64,000 nucleotides of DNA from positions 56,048,905 through 56,112,904 of the forward strand of contig CM023540.1 in assembly GCA_013350335.1 (NCBI GenBank), read 5' to 3'. The position numbers were made by a program, and so were the translations under genes. The notes under the pieces were generated by a model that worked only from the letters and a program-made list of their open reading frames with translations, ran no database searches and was not told where the DNA came from. This stretch comes from Chimonanthus salicifolius. Taxonomy: Eukaryota; Streptophyta; Magnoliopsida; Laurales; Calycanthaceae. Each line of letters starts with the position of its first letter. Position 1 is the first letter of the stretch. Positions 48,545-59,666 of the stretch are shown in pieces.

Positions 48545-51500
48545 TGTAACGCCTGCCCCATTTTCACCGAAATCAGAGTCTATTTTCTTTTTTTAAAAAA
48601 AAGAGTGACAAAGGACGGGGACGTCACGACGCGAGTTAAGTCCGGACTTATAAAGCCCGGCCCTTAACTGGCCAACCCTACGCGTGCGCGGAACGAAGTC
48701 CACGAGTACGGTTCATGCGTAGGAAGTAAGCTCGTGGATCATAATTACATGCGGAACATTATACTAGATACTATCCTACCGGTTTTAGATAGAAGGGAAG
48801 ATACATCATTAAATTACCAAAATACTCCCATGTTCATAATTATGTCTCAAAATGTTAACGTACAGAGTTTAATCCAGACCATATTAAGAAATCCAAATTA
48901 TTACAATTCAACAAACTAAGTTACTTAAGTTACAACTTTTCCAAAATAAAACTTTGATAAATAGAGTAGCCGCTTTCCCAAGCTTCTAAGCTTGACTCCC
49001 TTCTCGTCCACTGTTTTCTCCGTCTCCTGTGTCACCAGCTAGGGTGGAAGTAGGGCGTTAGTCAACGCGCCCAGTAGGACTCCGAGTAGGGCTAGCACAG
49101 GGATTAGTGATAACATGCATACTAATAACAATACTGATAATAATATAATAAAATCATATGATGAATGTTATGCCATGGGTGTCTATGTCATGTGTCCCAC
49201 CCATCATCCACATCATCATAAATGTCATATCCCCTTTGACGGCAAATCCTCATCAAGGTGGCCCCATGCTTGCTTCTCGGTCGCCCCGACGGAGCATGGA
49301 CTCCGGTTATAGCATAAGAGCTATCCCCATGCTTGATTCTCGGTCGCCCCGACGGAGCATGGACTCCGGTTATAGCATAAGAGCTATCCCCATGCCTGAT
49401 TCTCGGTCGCCCCGACGGAGCATGGACTCCGGTTTCATTATTTTCCCGCCCATACCATGCATGAGATGTAAGTGTATTATGCTATGTAATTATACATATA
49501 TATCTCTTAAACTTAATATATCATACATAGCCATATAATGCATAACATTTAAAACTATAAACCATAGTATGAATATATAATTCATAAATCAAAACAAAAC
49601 CATCATAATACAAATCACATAATTATCAAAATAGATTAAAACAACCATCACATATCCACGGCTTACAAAGAGGTAGGAATCCTACCGAATACTGATAACG
49701 TTCCCTTTTGTTTTCGTCCGATAACTCTGGTCGCCGATCGCGTATCGTTTGCGACGCCCGATACCTTATTACACATTTACCAAATTAGTCCGTATTTTAT
49801 TTCATGATTAAATCTCTAACTGATCATAAACCTAGGTCCATTAATGATCTTTGATCATGTCACAAGATTATCATAAATCAGCCCTTATCCTAGCCTCTTT
49901 TTCCATTGATTCAAAATACATCCATAAATCCAATTTTTGGCCATTTTAAATATTCCGATTTGCGAGCCTAAAACGCAGCATCTATCCGTTTCATTTATGT
50001 TCATTCTAAATCCAAAATTCATCCATAACTTAGATCCATTAAGGATTCATTAATCATGATCTAGCATCATAAAATCAGTCCCCTTAATTTAACATAATCT
50101 CCATCCCTCCTACCAGATTAACAGTGATTTCTGAAGATATTCAAAACTGTACATTTCGATTCAGTCGGCTGACCTCAAATTAGATTGTCTGCTTTTTCTT
50201 ACTAGTTCAGTTTCAGTCGATTGAAATACACATTCAGTCGGCTGAAACATGGTCCGTACCCCTTTCAGTCGACTGAATCTCAGATTCAGTCGGCTGACTT
50301 TGAATCAGGTCGTCTGTTTGTCTTGCCAGTTTATTTTCAGTCAACTGAATCTATGATTCAGTCGGCTGAACTATCAACCATCCCTTTACGTGTTTAATAA
50401 GTATCCACTCAGTCGACTGAATCGTATATTCAGTCGGCTAAAACTTCCAGAACCCTTTTCTTATCCGAGAAGTTTGTGTTCAGGCGACTGAATCATAAGA
50501 TTCAGTCCGCTGAAACTCCCAGAACTCATTCTATTATCAGCCACCATTAGTTCAGTCGACTGAAACTCTAGTTCAGTCGGCTGAAACTCCCAGAAGCTCG
50601 TTTCTGATTCATCCATTATCAGTCGACTGAATCCCTGATTCAGTTGACTGACTGTTTTGTCAGTCCTTTCCATTGCATGTTTTGTACTTCCTTCCTTCGC
50701 AATTTCTCTTAAAAGAGCCATAACGGCATGTTTGGAAATACTTACAATCCTTGGTTTTCCCAGTTGTCTCTTGCTCCTTTTACTCCTTAGCCTTTCTCCT
50801 TCTTCTTCCTCCTTGATACTCGGCCAATGGTGAGCTTGATTAAGGTAAGGTCACCAAGATTTGGTTCGGCCAAGGTGTAGCAGTTTTTGGGAGAGAAAAA
50901 CGGAGAAGGGAATGGGAAAATATTTCAAGTCTTGGGTCTTAGGAGTGGTCGGCCAACTCTTAGCTTCTTCTTCCCTTCTTTCTAAATTCCTTTCTCTTCT
51001 TTTCTCCTTAGTGTTTTCTTTGAAAGAGAGGGCAGGACGGTTTTGGTGTGTGAGGGAGAGAGGGAGAGAGGGAGAGAATGAGAGGGAGATGGGTGTGATG
51101 ATTGGTTTGACTCCCTCCACCAACCAAGCATGGAGGGGGTATGGGCTTGCATGCCCCCAATTTTAGGGCCTTTGTCCCCTTAGTGGGGGTGGTTGGAATG
51201 GGTTTGACCACTTAACCATCATTAACTAAATCAATCTAATTCAATTTATCCTTAGATTAGGTTAATTATTTATTCTTACTTAATTTTAATCGCATTAATT
51301 TCTCTTTCCATGAAATCCACCCAGGGTTGACTAAGTCAACCATGGTGGTCGGCCCCACTACTCTTGGGTCCACACGCCACCTCAATTTGATGAGGTGGAG
51401 GTGGACCCCATTTGGCCATATCACTTTAACTCCATTAATTTTAACTTAGAAAATTTTACAATAATTTTAATCAATTTAGTTCATCTTAATCCACATTAGT

Positions 51501-51951
51501 CCTCTCAATTCATCCATGGTTGACTAAGTCAACCATGATGGTTGGCCCCACCTTTGCCTTGGTCCATTGGGTCCCATATGGCTCTTTGACCCAAATTGAC
51601 TATCTTTGACCCAATTACTTACCATTGACCAATTAAATGTATTAATTCCAATTCATGGTTTATTGGGTAAACGTTGGGCCCATGGCCCAATTAAATTCCC
51701 TCTTTACCTTAGGCTCACCTCAATTGGGTCCATTGGGTCCCAAATGAGTATTGGGCCCAATTTGGCTATCCTTTACCTGATTAGTCCTCATTGCCCATTA
51801 AATGGATTTCATCCAATCCATGGTCCAATTGGGCCATGCTTGGGCCATTGTCCCCAAAATTTGGTCCATTTGGCATTTTATTATATCAAACTTCAAATTA
51901 AAATGAATAAATGCCAATATATATATTGATTTAAAAATTTGGGCTATTACA
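48545..51951 (-). repeat. 5' LTR of the Tekay-like chromovirus
   Basis: 3,407 bp. All landmarks of the other LTR are present: U5 hairpin 48634-48668, GGGCG block 49053-49077, 63-bp repeats about 49260-49436, acceptor-like site 49682, donor-like GTAAGT 50740-50745, palindromes 50155-50655, W-box-rich part about 51320-51830. Confidence 0.92.
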
Positions 51952-53277
51952 TTTGAAACCATGGGATTAAGTATAATGTTTATTTTATTTGATGAATATA
52001 TGTTGCAAGGGTTATGTTTCAAACTGTGATTTTAAATGCTATGTTTATATGATAAAATAACATGTGGTTTAAATGCTATGATTTGTATTTCTACATAGCA
52101 TGTTGGCATTTGCATATCATGCATGGCATAGGAGGGATGAAAGGTAACCGGAGGGTTCACACTACGTCCGAGCGTCCGAAAAACCTATGTGGGGTACCTT
52201 GATGTGATTTCCATCAAGAGGACACTGTGTATGAATCGTAACCGGAGATCCACACTCCGCCGGGGCGTCCGTAATAGAATCGTGGGGGATACCTTGATGA
52301 GGAGCATTCCATTAAGAGGATACTATGGATGAAGTGTAACCGGAGGGTCCACACTCCATCGGGGCGTCCGAAAGACCTATGTGGTGAGTACTTTTATGTA
52401 CATGTAATAGGTGGGACTCATTGCATATGATAGCATGTCATGGCATTGAATCGGCATGATTATTATCTTTATTATCATGCAAGGTTTCTGGTTTTTATCG
52501 GTATGATTGGATCTCTAGTATCATACATTGTTTTGGATACGATGCTTTATAAGTATGATATGATTTATTACAACTGGATTTGATATATATTATATCTGGA
52601 TTTTTGTTACTAACCCATGTGTTAACCCTAATTGGAATACCTACTGGGCGCGTTGTTCTAACACCCTACTTCTACCCTAGTGGATGATAAAGGAAACGAG
52701 GGGAACGATGAACGCGAAACGGGCCAGGCATAGGAGTTTGGAGGATTATAGTTTATATTTTGTTTAAGATACTCATGAGCTTGTATTTTGAATATCTAGA
52801 GTTCGGATGTAATAACTTAGATGAAATTGCTATGGTTGGATGTTTTATTGGATAATTGCGTTATGATAATGATGATTAAGGACTTGACGTACTTTGCTAT
52901 CTGAATGGAATAGAACTGTGTTCTATTATGTTTCCGCTTGTTATGATTTTTATTCCGCATGTTTATATTGCTATGTGTGAACCGTTTTCATGGATTGAGT
53001 TCCATGCACACATAGGGTTGGCGAGTTAAGGGTCGGCCTTTAGAAGTTCGGACTTAGCTCACGTTGTGACGTCCCGTCCCGCTCTCTATCACTCTACTCT
53101 GTTATAAAAAAAAAAGACTCTGATTTATGGGAATAAGCCAGTGAAAAAGGGCGGGGTGTTACAGATTCAACCTTCACTACTCGAGTCTTGATTCATTGTC
53201 TTCATTTTTCCAAGACAATGCTCTTCTAGGTCACGGAATTGCAAATAAGGAGACACAGTCAAACCGAGGCACTAACA

Positions 53278-54248
53278 ACAACAAAATCCAATAATCCATC
53301 TATCTAGAGAAAGCTTTATGAGTTTTTATTCTTCAATTAACCCTTTCATAATATATCATTAGTTAGTATACAGTCTAATTTTTTATATACATTCTTTCCA
53401 TGTTTCTAGAGGTCACCATCTCCTTTTAGTGTCTTCGATTCATAGCATCTAAACTTTAGACACTGGGGATATGTTTTGTTGTCTACTAAAATGATCAAAT
53501 TACTTCAAATGAGTTTCTATCCATTTCTCGTCTATCAAAGCTATCTCTAGTGATCTCTAATTATTTCTAATGTGTTCATTTCTAATTCTATCTTTTAGGG
53601 TTAAACCACTTATCCAACGTAACATATGCATCTCTGTTGTCCTAATTTTGTGTGTTTGTCCTTTCATTTTTTATTGTCTAACACTCTGCTCTGTATAGCA
53701 TTGCAGATGCAATTAATTAGTTGTTTGTAATTAATATTATTTATGACATGATGTTGGTATCACAAGTTAAACCATCTTTGAGTGCGATTGAACTTCGATT
53801 GATTTCTATACGCCCTAACTTTCTCACAAGACGATTTGATGCTCGACTTAATTTTCAAAACATTGGCAGACTATAATGGTGAGAAGAAAATTTTTGCCTG
53901 GAGCAATAGTTGCACTCTTGGCCCCATGTGAGGCCTATTGAGATATGAATTTATACCATTTTCTTCTTACCTCACCCCTCTCCTGAATTGTATCTATTTC
54001 AAATTTGAACTCATTTAAAATTGATTTTACTATCAAATTAAAAATACATCTAAAACTAACCCAATCTGACCTTGATTTTTGGGCTATCGAAAATTATGAC
54101 TTCAAATTTAACAGACTTTATTTTGTATAAAAAACATCATCTTGAAAATGCCTTTTAAGCCGACTCATCTCCATGTATTAGGTGACTGTTTAATTTTTAA
54201 AAAATCGACTCGTGCATCAAACTGTCAAAGATGAAGGTTGGGTTGGAT
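53278..54248. other. AT-rich intergenic sequence, nothing recognised
   Basis: No long reading frame, repeat terminus or known motif was found between the end of the nested stack and the TRIM. Confidence 0.5.
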
Positions 54249-54750
54249 TGTAAAGACCCATCCCACTAGCAAGATATTGTCATCTCTAGGCCTCAAACAT
54301 GGCCCGCATGGCTTTCAATTGGCGAGCCAGCCCATTGTTTCTCTCAAAAGGCCTCATGGTAGAAGGAGGAATGCTACCACTTATATACCAGAGATTTTTT
54401 AACGCAACTTGCAATGTGGGACTTTGGCATCCTTTGGGACGGGGTATTACAACCTACCCATTAAAGCTAGAGCCGTCTCTAGCTCTGCACACACAACAAC
54501 CAAGCCTACATCCTCAGACAGAGAGTTGAACCATGCTCTGATACCATTTGTAATGACTCGTCCCGCTAGCATGATATTATCGACTCTAGGCCTCACACAC
54601 GGCCCGCAAGAGTTTCAATTAGCGAGCCAACCCAATGTTGCTCCCAAAAGGCCTCAGCTTGAAGGTGGAAGGTTACCACTTATATACGAGAGAATTTCTA
54701 ACGCAACTGGCAATGTGGGACTTTAGCATCCTCTGCGGCGGGATATTACA
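54249..54750 (-). mobile_element. Complete 502-bp TRIM with perfect target duplication TGGAT
   Basis: Two LTRs of 203 and 202 bp (54249-54451, 54549-54750), both TGTAA...TTACA, enclose a 97-bp interior. The primer site TGGTATCAGAGC reads on the - strand at 54535-54546, two bases from the right LTR, so transcription runs leftward. TGGAT is duplicated at 54244-54248 and 54751-54755. The LTRs differ at many sites (near 80% identity by eye), so the insertion is old. No protein is encoded; movement would need enzymes from another element. Confidence 0.92.
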
Positions 54751-54900
54751 TGGATTGAGCTCAATCAAGGTCCAACAATGGTCAAACTCGACCAAATATA
54801 CTATAAAATGTAGAATGTCAAATAGAAAATATATATAATTTAAAAACTCAGTAAAAATATTTTTTTATAAAAAAATATAAATAATATAAGGAATTTATTG

Positions 54901-55058
54901 GTCCACCAACACATTTAACTTTGGTGCAATAAAATGAGTGAAATACTCATTTTGCCCAAATAAATGGGAAGAGAGAGAGAAGAAGGATTGAAACAAATTT
55001 GGGTAAAATCGGTATTTTACTCATTTTTGATGCACCAAGGATAAAAATGTTGGTGCAC
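54901..55058. mobile_element. MITE with about 47-bp terminal inverted repeats
   Basis: The left end (GTCCACCAACA..., CTTTGGTGCAATAAAATGAG) is matched in inverted form by the right end (TTTTGATGCACCAAGG..., TGTTGGTGCAC). A second inner inverted pair, ATTTTGCCCAAAT and AATTTGGGTAAAAT, makes the element almost fully palindromic around a GA-rich loop. A target duplication could not be settled, so the superfamily is open. Confidence 0.72.
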
Positions 55059-55311
55059 AGAGCACTTTCCATAGTATAATAGTCCAATAATCCAACATAA
55101 TTAGCTCCAAGTCTATTAAAGTTATTGAAGGTCAACTACTCCCAACTCTTTCGAACCATGAGTCTTTAAGAGTTGGGTTTAAACTTGGAAAATGTTTAAA
55201 AAATAACAGAATTATATCTAATAAAGGTTTAAATGGAATTGTGGTTGAACAGTTAAAAATAGAGTTTTCATACAATGGTTGATGCTCACGTGCAATATCG
55301 CCCATGAAAAC
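55059..55311. other. Short intergenic stretch, nothing recognised
   Basis: AT-rich sequence between the MITE and solo LTR D; no supported feature. Confidence 0.4.
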
Positions 55312-58300
55312 TGTAACACCCCGCCCTTTTCACTCTAATTTTCAGAGTTTAATTTTTTTTTTTTTTAAATATGTGATCGGGGTGGAGTGTCACGACGCGA
55401 GTTAAGTTCGGATCTCTAAATCCGACCCTTAACTGGCCAAGCCCATGTGCGTATGAACTAAGTCCATAAAACTGATCCGCACATGGTACATATAACTTGC
55501 GGTATTAACTTAGTCTAAATATAACTGTGGTTATAATAGAACCTATGACTAATCCAATTTTCCATTCTTAGATAGCAAAGTACATAACTTATTCTCCAAA
55601 ATTACTAATCAATCTTAACTAATCGTTTAATCAAACATCCAACATAAAACAAACCATTGCATCTATCTTAACTACTTATTACAAGCCAACATAACTAATT
55701 ACCAAATTACATTATCCAAATTCAAATAACAAATCCATAATTAGTCCATTCATGTCCATTCAAATCCATTCAAAATGCCCAAGCTCCTATGCTTGGTTTT
55801 CATCTCGATCCACGTTCTTCCCTTTCCCTGCGTCATCCACTAAGGATATAGATAGGGCGTTAGATCAACGCGCCCAGTAGTGTTTCCGAATAGGGCTACC
55901 ACATGGTTAGTCAAAAACATGCAAATAATATAATAATAACACATGTGTGACAAAATTCCATAAAAACATGCTATGTATGAAATGAACATGTAATGAGTCC
56001 CACCCATCACCATTCAACATAGCCATCACTTGACGGGATTCTCATCGTCAAGGTAACCCATAGTGGTCTTTCGGACGCCCCGACGGAGTGTGGCCTCCGG
56101 ATTCCTCCTGATGGGATTCTCATCATCAGGGTACCCCACAATGGTCTTTCGGACGCCCCGACGGAGTGTGGCCTCCGGTTACTACATCATCATCCCATGC
56201 CATGCATGAGATGTCTATGCAAACATGCCATTTGTAAATATAACATTTGATTCAAATAGCTTATTCAAATAAACATAAAACAGCAAATAAGTTATGTGGT
56301 TACAACAAGGTAGGAAACCTACAATAGATTACTTTGTTCGACCCTTCCTTTGAACCGTCTTCCGATCACGGCTTGTACACCGTTCTAGAAATCCCAAAAC
56401 CTTATTTACATAACAGCAAGTTAAGCATTCATTCATGTGATTCTAACTTAGTCTAAGTCCCAAAAATCCACTTAAACTTCCATGTCCTATCTTAGCCATA
56501 GAACCCCATAGTTTTGGTCCTTTTAAACATGTTTTTGGTCTCATTTAGACATAGGATAACAATATAATGTTATCATATTTTTACCTTTCAAAACCATCCA
56601 ATAAGCCCATCACTTTGTATGATTTCCATTTTGTAAAACTCAATCCAAATATCCACATAACAGTCCATGGGGTTCGGCCATACATATGGCCGAACCCTAT
56701 GGTTCTTGGTGTAATTAATCCAACCATTGTCCATGGTTTTAATCCATAATTTAACCATAGTATTAATATGGTTCAGCCAAGCCATAGTTACCTAAAATCA
56801 GTAAGCTTATCTTCACTTTAAATCCTTTAAAATCTCACAAAACCATTTAATACTTCCATGAAATGTCATACCATTTCATGGGGTTCGGCCCACCCAATTG
56901 GCTGAACCTCATGGCCTATGGTTTAGTTCCATTTATCCATTTATAAACTTGGTTTATTCTTAAATCAAAGCACATTATGTTTACATAAAAATCCATCCTA
57001 CACTTGACCCAAATAACCATCAAAAACAGTCCATGGGGTTAGGCCATACACATGGCCAAACCCCAAGGTTTCCTTGATGTAAACCCTCCAATATTTGTCC
57101 ATATTTTTTGATCAGTACTTAGCTTAATAAACACATAATTCAGCCTTGTAATAACTGGTCAAAATCAGTGACCTTATCTCCCTTTAAAATCCTTTAAAAG
57201 AACTTCAATACATAATATGAATTTCATCTCTCAAACACCATAAAAATCACCAAGTTTTCCCATGGGGTTCAGCCATCCAAAGAGCTGAACCCTATGGTCC
57301 ATATTTTATCACTTTTAAACATCATAATCCCATATTTAAACCATTGATGGATCTGTCCATACAATGGCCAGATCTCATTTTCTTAACCAATCTATTAAAC
57401 AAGAGTTCAAAATGCACTTACGAACACCGCGTCTCCTTCGGTTCTTTTGACTCCTTTCTTGACCCTTTATTTCCTTGACCTCTCCTTCTCTCTTACTGTT
57501 CTTTGGGCTGAGACTGACCTTGCTGCAATCTCCTTGGAATACTTCAGCCAGATGACATGGATTTGAGGGAGAAAGAGAGAGAAAGGAAACTTTGATCTTA
57601 AACCTTGGTGCCAACTCCTTTTGCTCAAAGTGTGCTTTTGTCTTGGTGAAAGAAATCAACCAAGGACTGATTGCAAATCAGTAACCAGCTGCTGTTCTTG
57701 CTTTTGGAATATAGAAGACAGGAAAGAGAGAGAGAGATAGAGATAGAAAATTGAACCTCTTTTGGCTACTCAAATTCAGCCCAAACTTGCCTCACATGTA
57801 ACTCCCATATTAACCCCAAGTCCTTTATGCTTACTTGGGGGTTTCATCTATGCAATGAAACCTCCCCAAGCTCTCCAACGTCTCCCATGCTGGTATTTGT
57901 GTAACCTTTCCTTTTCTTCCTCCTCTCATTATCATCTTACATGGGGGTTTCATCTAGAAATGAAACTTTCCCCCCCCTCCAATGTGTAGCCTTATCATAT
58001 TTGAATTTTAAAAGTCAAAACCACATTTGTAACTCTATAATACAGCAGCTCCATTCAGCCCATTTGATCCTCATCAATGTCCCATTTGAGAGTTTCATTC
58101 TTGAAATGAAACTCCCCTCCTCCAAGTGTGAACACACTTTGTAACTCCCATTGGTATTAATATCTATCTTGGAGTTTCAACTTTTAAATAAAACTCTCCA
58201 TGTTCCAATGACTAGCCCCTTGGTTAACCTTGTATTTGTAACTCTCAAAACAGCCACCCCACTTATCTCACTGAATTTTCAGCCTTTTGACTTCCATTTT

Positions 58301-59029
58301 GACTCACTCAACTCAATGTCCAACTCACCATACTTAATGCATTTCATTCAATGCACATGAGTTAACTCACCTTTTGATTTAATTCCAACTCACCTCAGTC
58401 TCACTCAACTGATTTGACTCGTGTTTGAGCTCCCTTGAGGGTTCACACGGTCAACAATAGTCAACTCGACCCGTTGGGTCCACTTTTAGCTCCTTGACCC
58501 GCTTTTGACTCCATGACCCAATTATGGTATTTTGGTCATTTCTAATTGGTTTTTACATATGGATCAAGCCTACCCATTTTTTCTCCACTTGATTTCCAAT
58601 CAAATAGGCTTAAACCCATTTAATTTAAAATCACAAAACGGTCAAATACTCCAGTAAGACCCGATGGGTCCCATTTGGGCCCTTTGACCCATTTAGCCAT
58701 TTTTGACCCAATTGATGTAAATTACCCATCCAATCAAACTTGGCATTCATAATGTGCTCATATGATCTTAATTTGAGCAATGGGCCATACCATTTCCTTA
58801 CTTAACATCACAAAATAATTAATTTAACACATCAGGGGCATTTTCGTAATTTATCCACTTCATTGAGAAATTACCCATTCAATCAAACTTGACATTCATA
58901 ATGTGGTCATATGATCTTAATTTGAGCAATGGGCCCACTATTTTCTTATTTACAATCACATTTAATAAATTTACCAATCCAGGGGCATTTTCGTAAATAT
59001 TCATCTTATTGAGAAATCAGGGTGTTACA
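55312..59029 (-). mobile_element. Tekay-like solo LTR D (3.7 kb), target duplication AAAAC
   Basis: The ends are TGTAACACCCCGCCC and CAGGGTGTTACA, flanked by AAAAC at 55307-55311 and 59030-59034. U5 hairpin 55401-55433; GGGCGTT block 55855-55880; two-fold repeat with GGACGCCCCGACGGAGTGTG at 56070-56177; acceptor-like site at 56319; donor-like GTAAGT at 57416-57421 after a leader sharing AACCGAAGGAG(A/T)CGCGG with LTR E. Palindromes, such as the pair of arms at 56671-56696, lie between. The promoter side resembles LTR B. Confidence 0.88.
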
Positions 59030-59189
59030 AAAACTAATTCATGGCCACTATAAACAACATTCAAAATCACCTGCCATTATACTAGACCCGACGGTTGGAA
59101 TTTTGGTGTGAAACTACTATGCTGTTATGGGTGAAAAGATGGTTCAATTGGTTACATTTAGGAGTTTATGGGGGCTGAGAGACGAGAGT

Positions 59190-59545
59190 ATGCCAATCTT
59201 TTAAACTTTTTGGAGGATTCTCATATTCTATGGAGGATGCGGATGAGAGGATTTGGATTGGAGACTCATTAAAAGAGTTGTTGGTTAAAGCAATTTTAAG
59301 GACAACGTTAATGTTTGTTGGGGAAGGATCCTTCGAAGGTGTAAGACCTCCCTCGAGAGTTCAAATTTTTGCTTGGTGTGTTGTGAAGGTTAAAATTTCA
59401 TCCAAATATGATCTTTAGGAGTACGGGTGTCATTTTTGAAGGACCTTCATTAAGTTGTATCCTAGTCACTTTTTGGAGGAAAATGTAGACCTTTTCTTTA
59501 TGTAGGTATCCTGTTGTGAATAGCCTAATGGGTTGCACTTGACTA
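59190..59545 (+). pseudogene. LINE reverse-transcriptase C-terminal (zf-RVT-like) fragment
   Basis: The + strand reads DERIWIGDSLKELLVKAI and then RPPSRVQIFAWCVVKVKISS, matching the conserved PPRVQVFSW-type motif that precedes the zinc-binding end of plant L1 reverse transcriptases. The frame breaks after about 59418 and continues in others with stops. It is too short and damaged to be active. Confidence 0.55.
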
Positions 59546-59666
59546 ATGAGCACTGAGATTGATGTGGGCATCATGCACAAAATGAGGAAAGAAATTACAT
59601 AATTTTTTTACTGTGGCAAATGAGGGTCTAAATTGACTGATTGGGGTTTCAAAATGGTGAATTTAG

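Larger units (their letters stand above)
40161..51951 (-). mobile_element. Full-length Tekay/Del-type Ty3 chromovirus with 3.4-kb LTRs, target duplication TTTGA
   Basis: Two near-identical LTRs (40161-43565, 48545-51951) enclose a 5-kb interior coded on the - strand: gag with a CCHC knuckle, protease, reverse transcriptase, RNase H, integrase and a chromodomain. The perfect 5-bp duplication TTTGA (40156-40160, 51952-51956) and the TG...CA ends fix the limits. The primer site is at 48531-48542. The frame is interrupted by at least four shifts and four stops, so the copy is not autonomous. The chromodomain and gene order place it in the chromovirus group; long LTRs fit the Tekay/Del lineage. 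It is inserted in solo LTR E and is one of the youngest insertions in the window. Confidence 0.93.
36974..53163 (+). mobile_element. Tekay-like solo LTR E in + orientation, split by a full element; duplication GATTC
   Basis: It starts TGTAACACCCCGG at 36974, is interrupted at 40160, resumes at 51957 and ends GGCGGGGTGTTACA at 53163. GATTC flanks it at 36969-36973 and 53164-53168. Without the insertion it is about 4.4 kb. Leader with donor-like GTAAGT at 38038-38043; palindromes GGTTCGGCCAT...ATGGCCGAACC from 38080 to about 39870; acceptor-like GTAG|G at 40144; three-fold tandem repeat at 52140-52385; GGGCG block at 52641-52670; U5 hairpin at 53023-53060. Confidence 0.88.
23459..53277 (-). mobile_element. 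Old SIRE/Maximus-like Copia element, host of the nested stack
   Basis: Both LTRs begin TGAAAGTTCT and the right one ends GAGGCACTAACA. Flanks are GCAAC (23454-23458) and ACAAC (53278-53282), a one-mismatch duplication. The - strand order is 5' LTR (29854-53277, interrupted), primer site (29839-29851), gag remnant (29150-29807), a foreign Copia segment replacing pol, a 3' region with repeated polypurine motifs (25004-26282), and 3' LTR (23459-25003). Removing the three insertions in the 5' LTR leaves about 1,568 bp against 1,545 bp for the other LTR, which confirms the reconstruction. Confidence 0.85.
29854..53277 (-). repeat. 5' LTR of the old SIRE-like element, in four pieces
   Basis: The pieces are 29854-29859, 31521-32269, 36270-36973 and 53169-53277, separated by solo LTRs with duplications GAAAG, AAAAC and GATTC. 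Each junction reads continuously against the intact LTR at 23459-25003. For example, CAGTTCTTGATTC at 36973 continues as AACCTTCACT at 53169. Confidence 0.88.
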
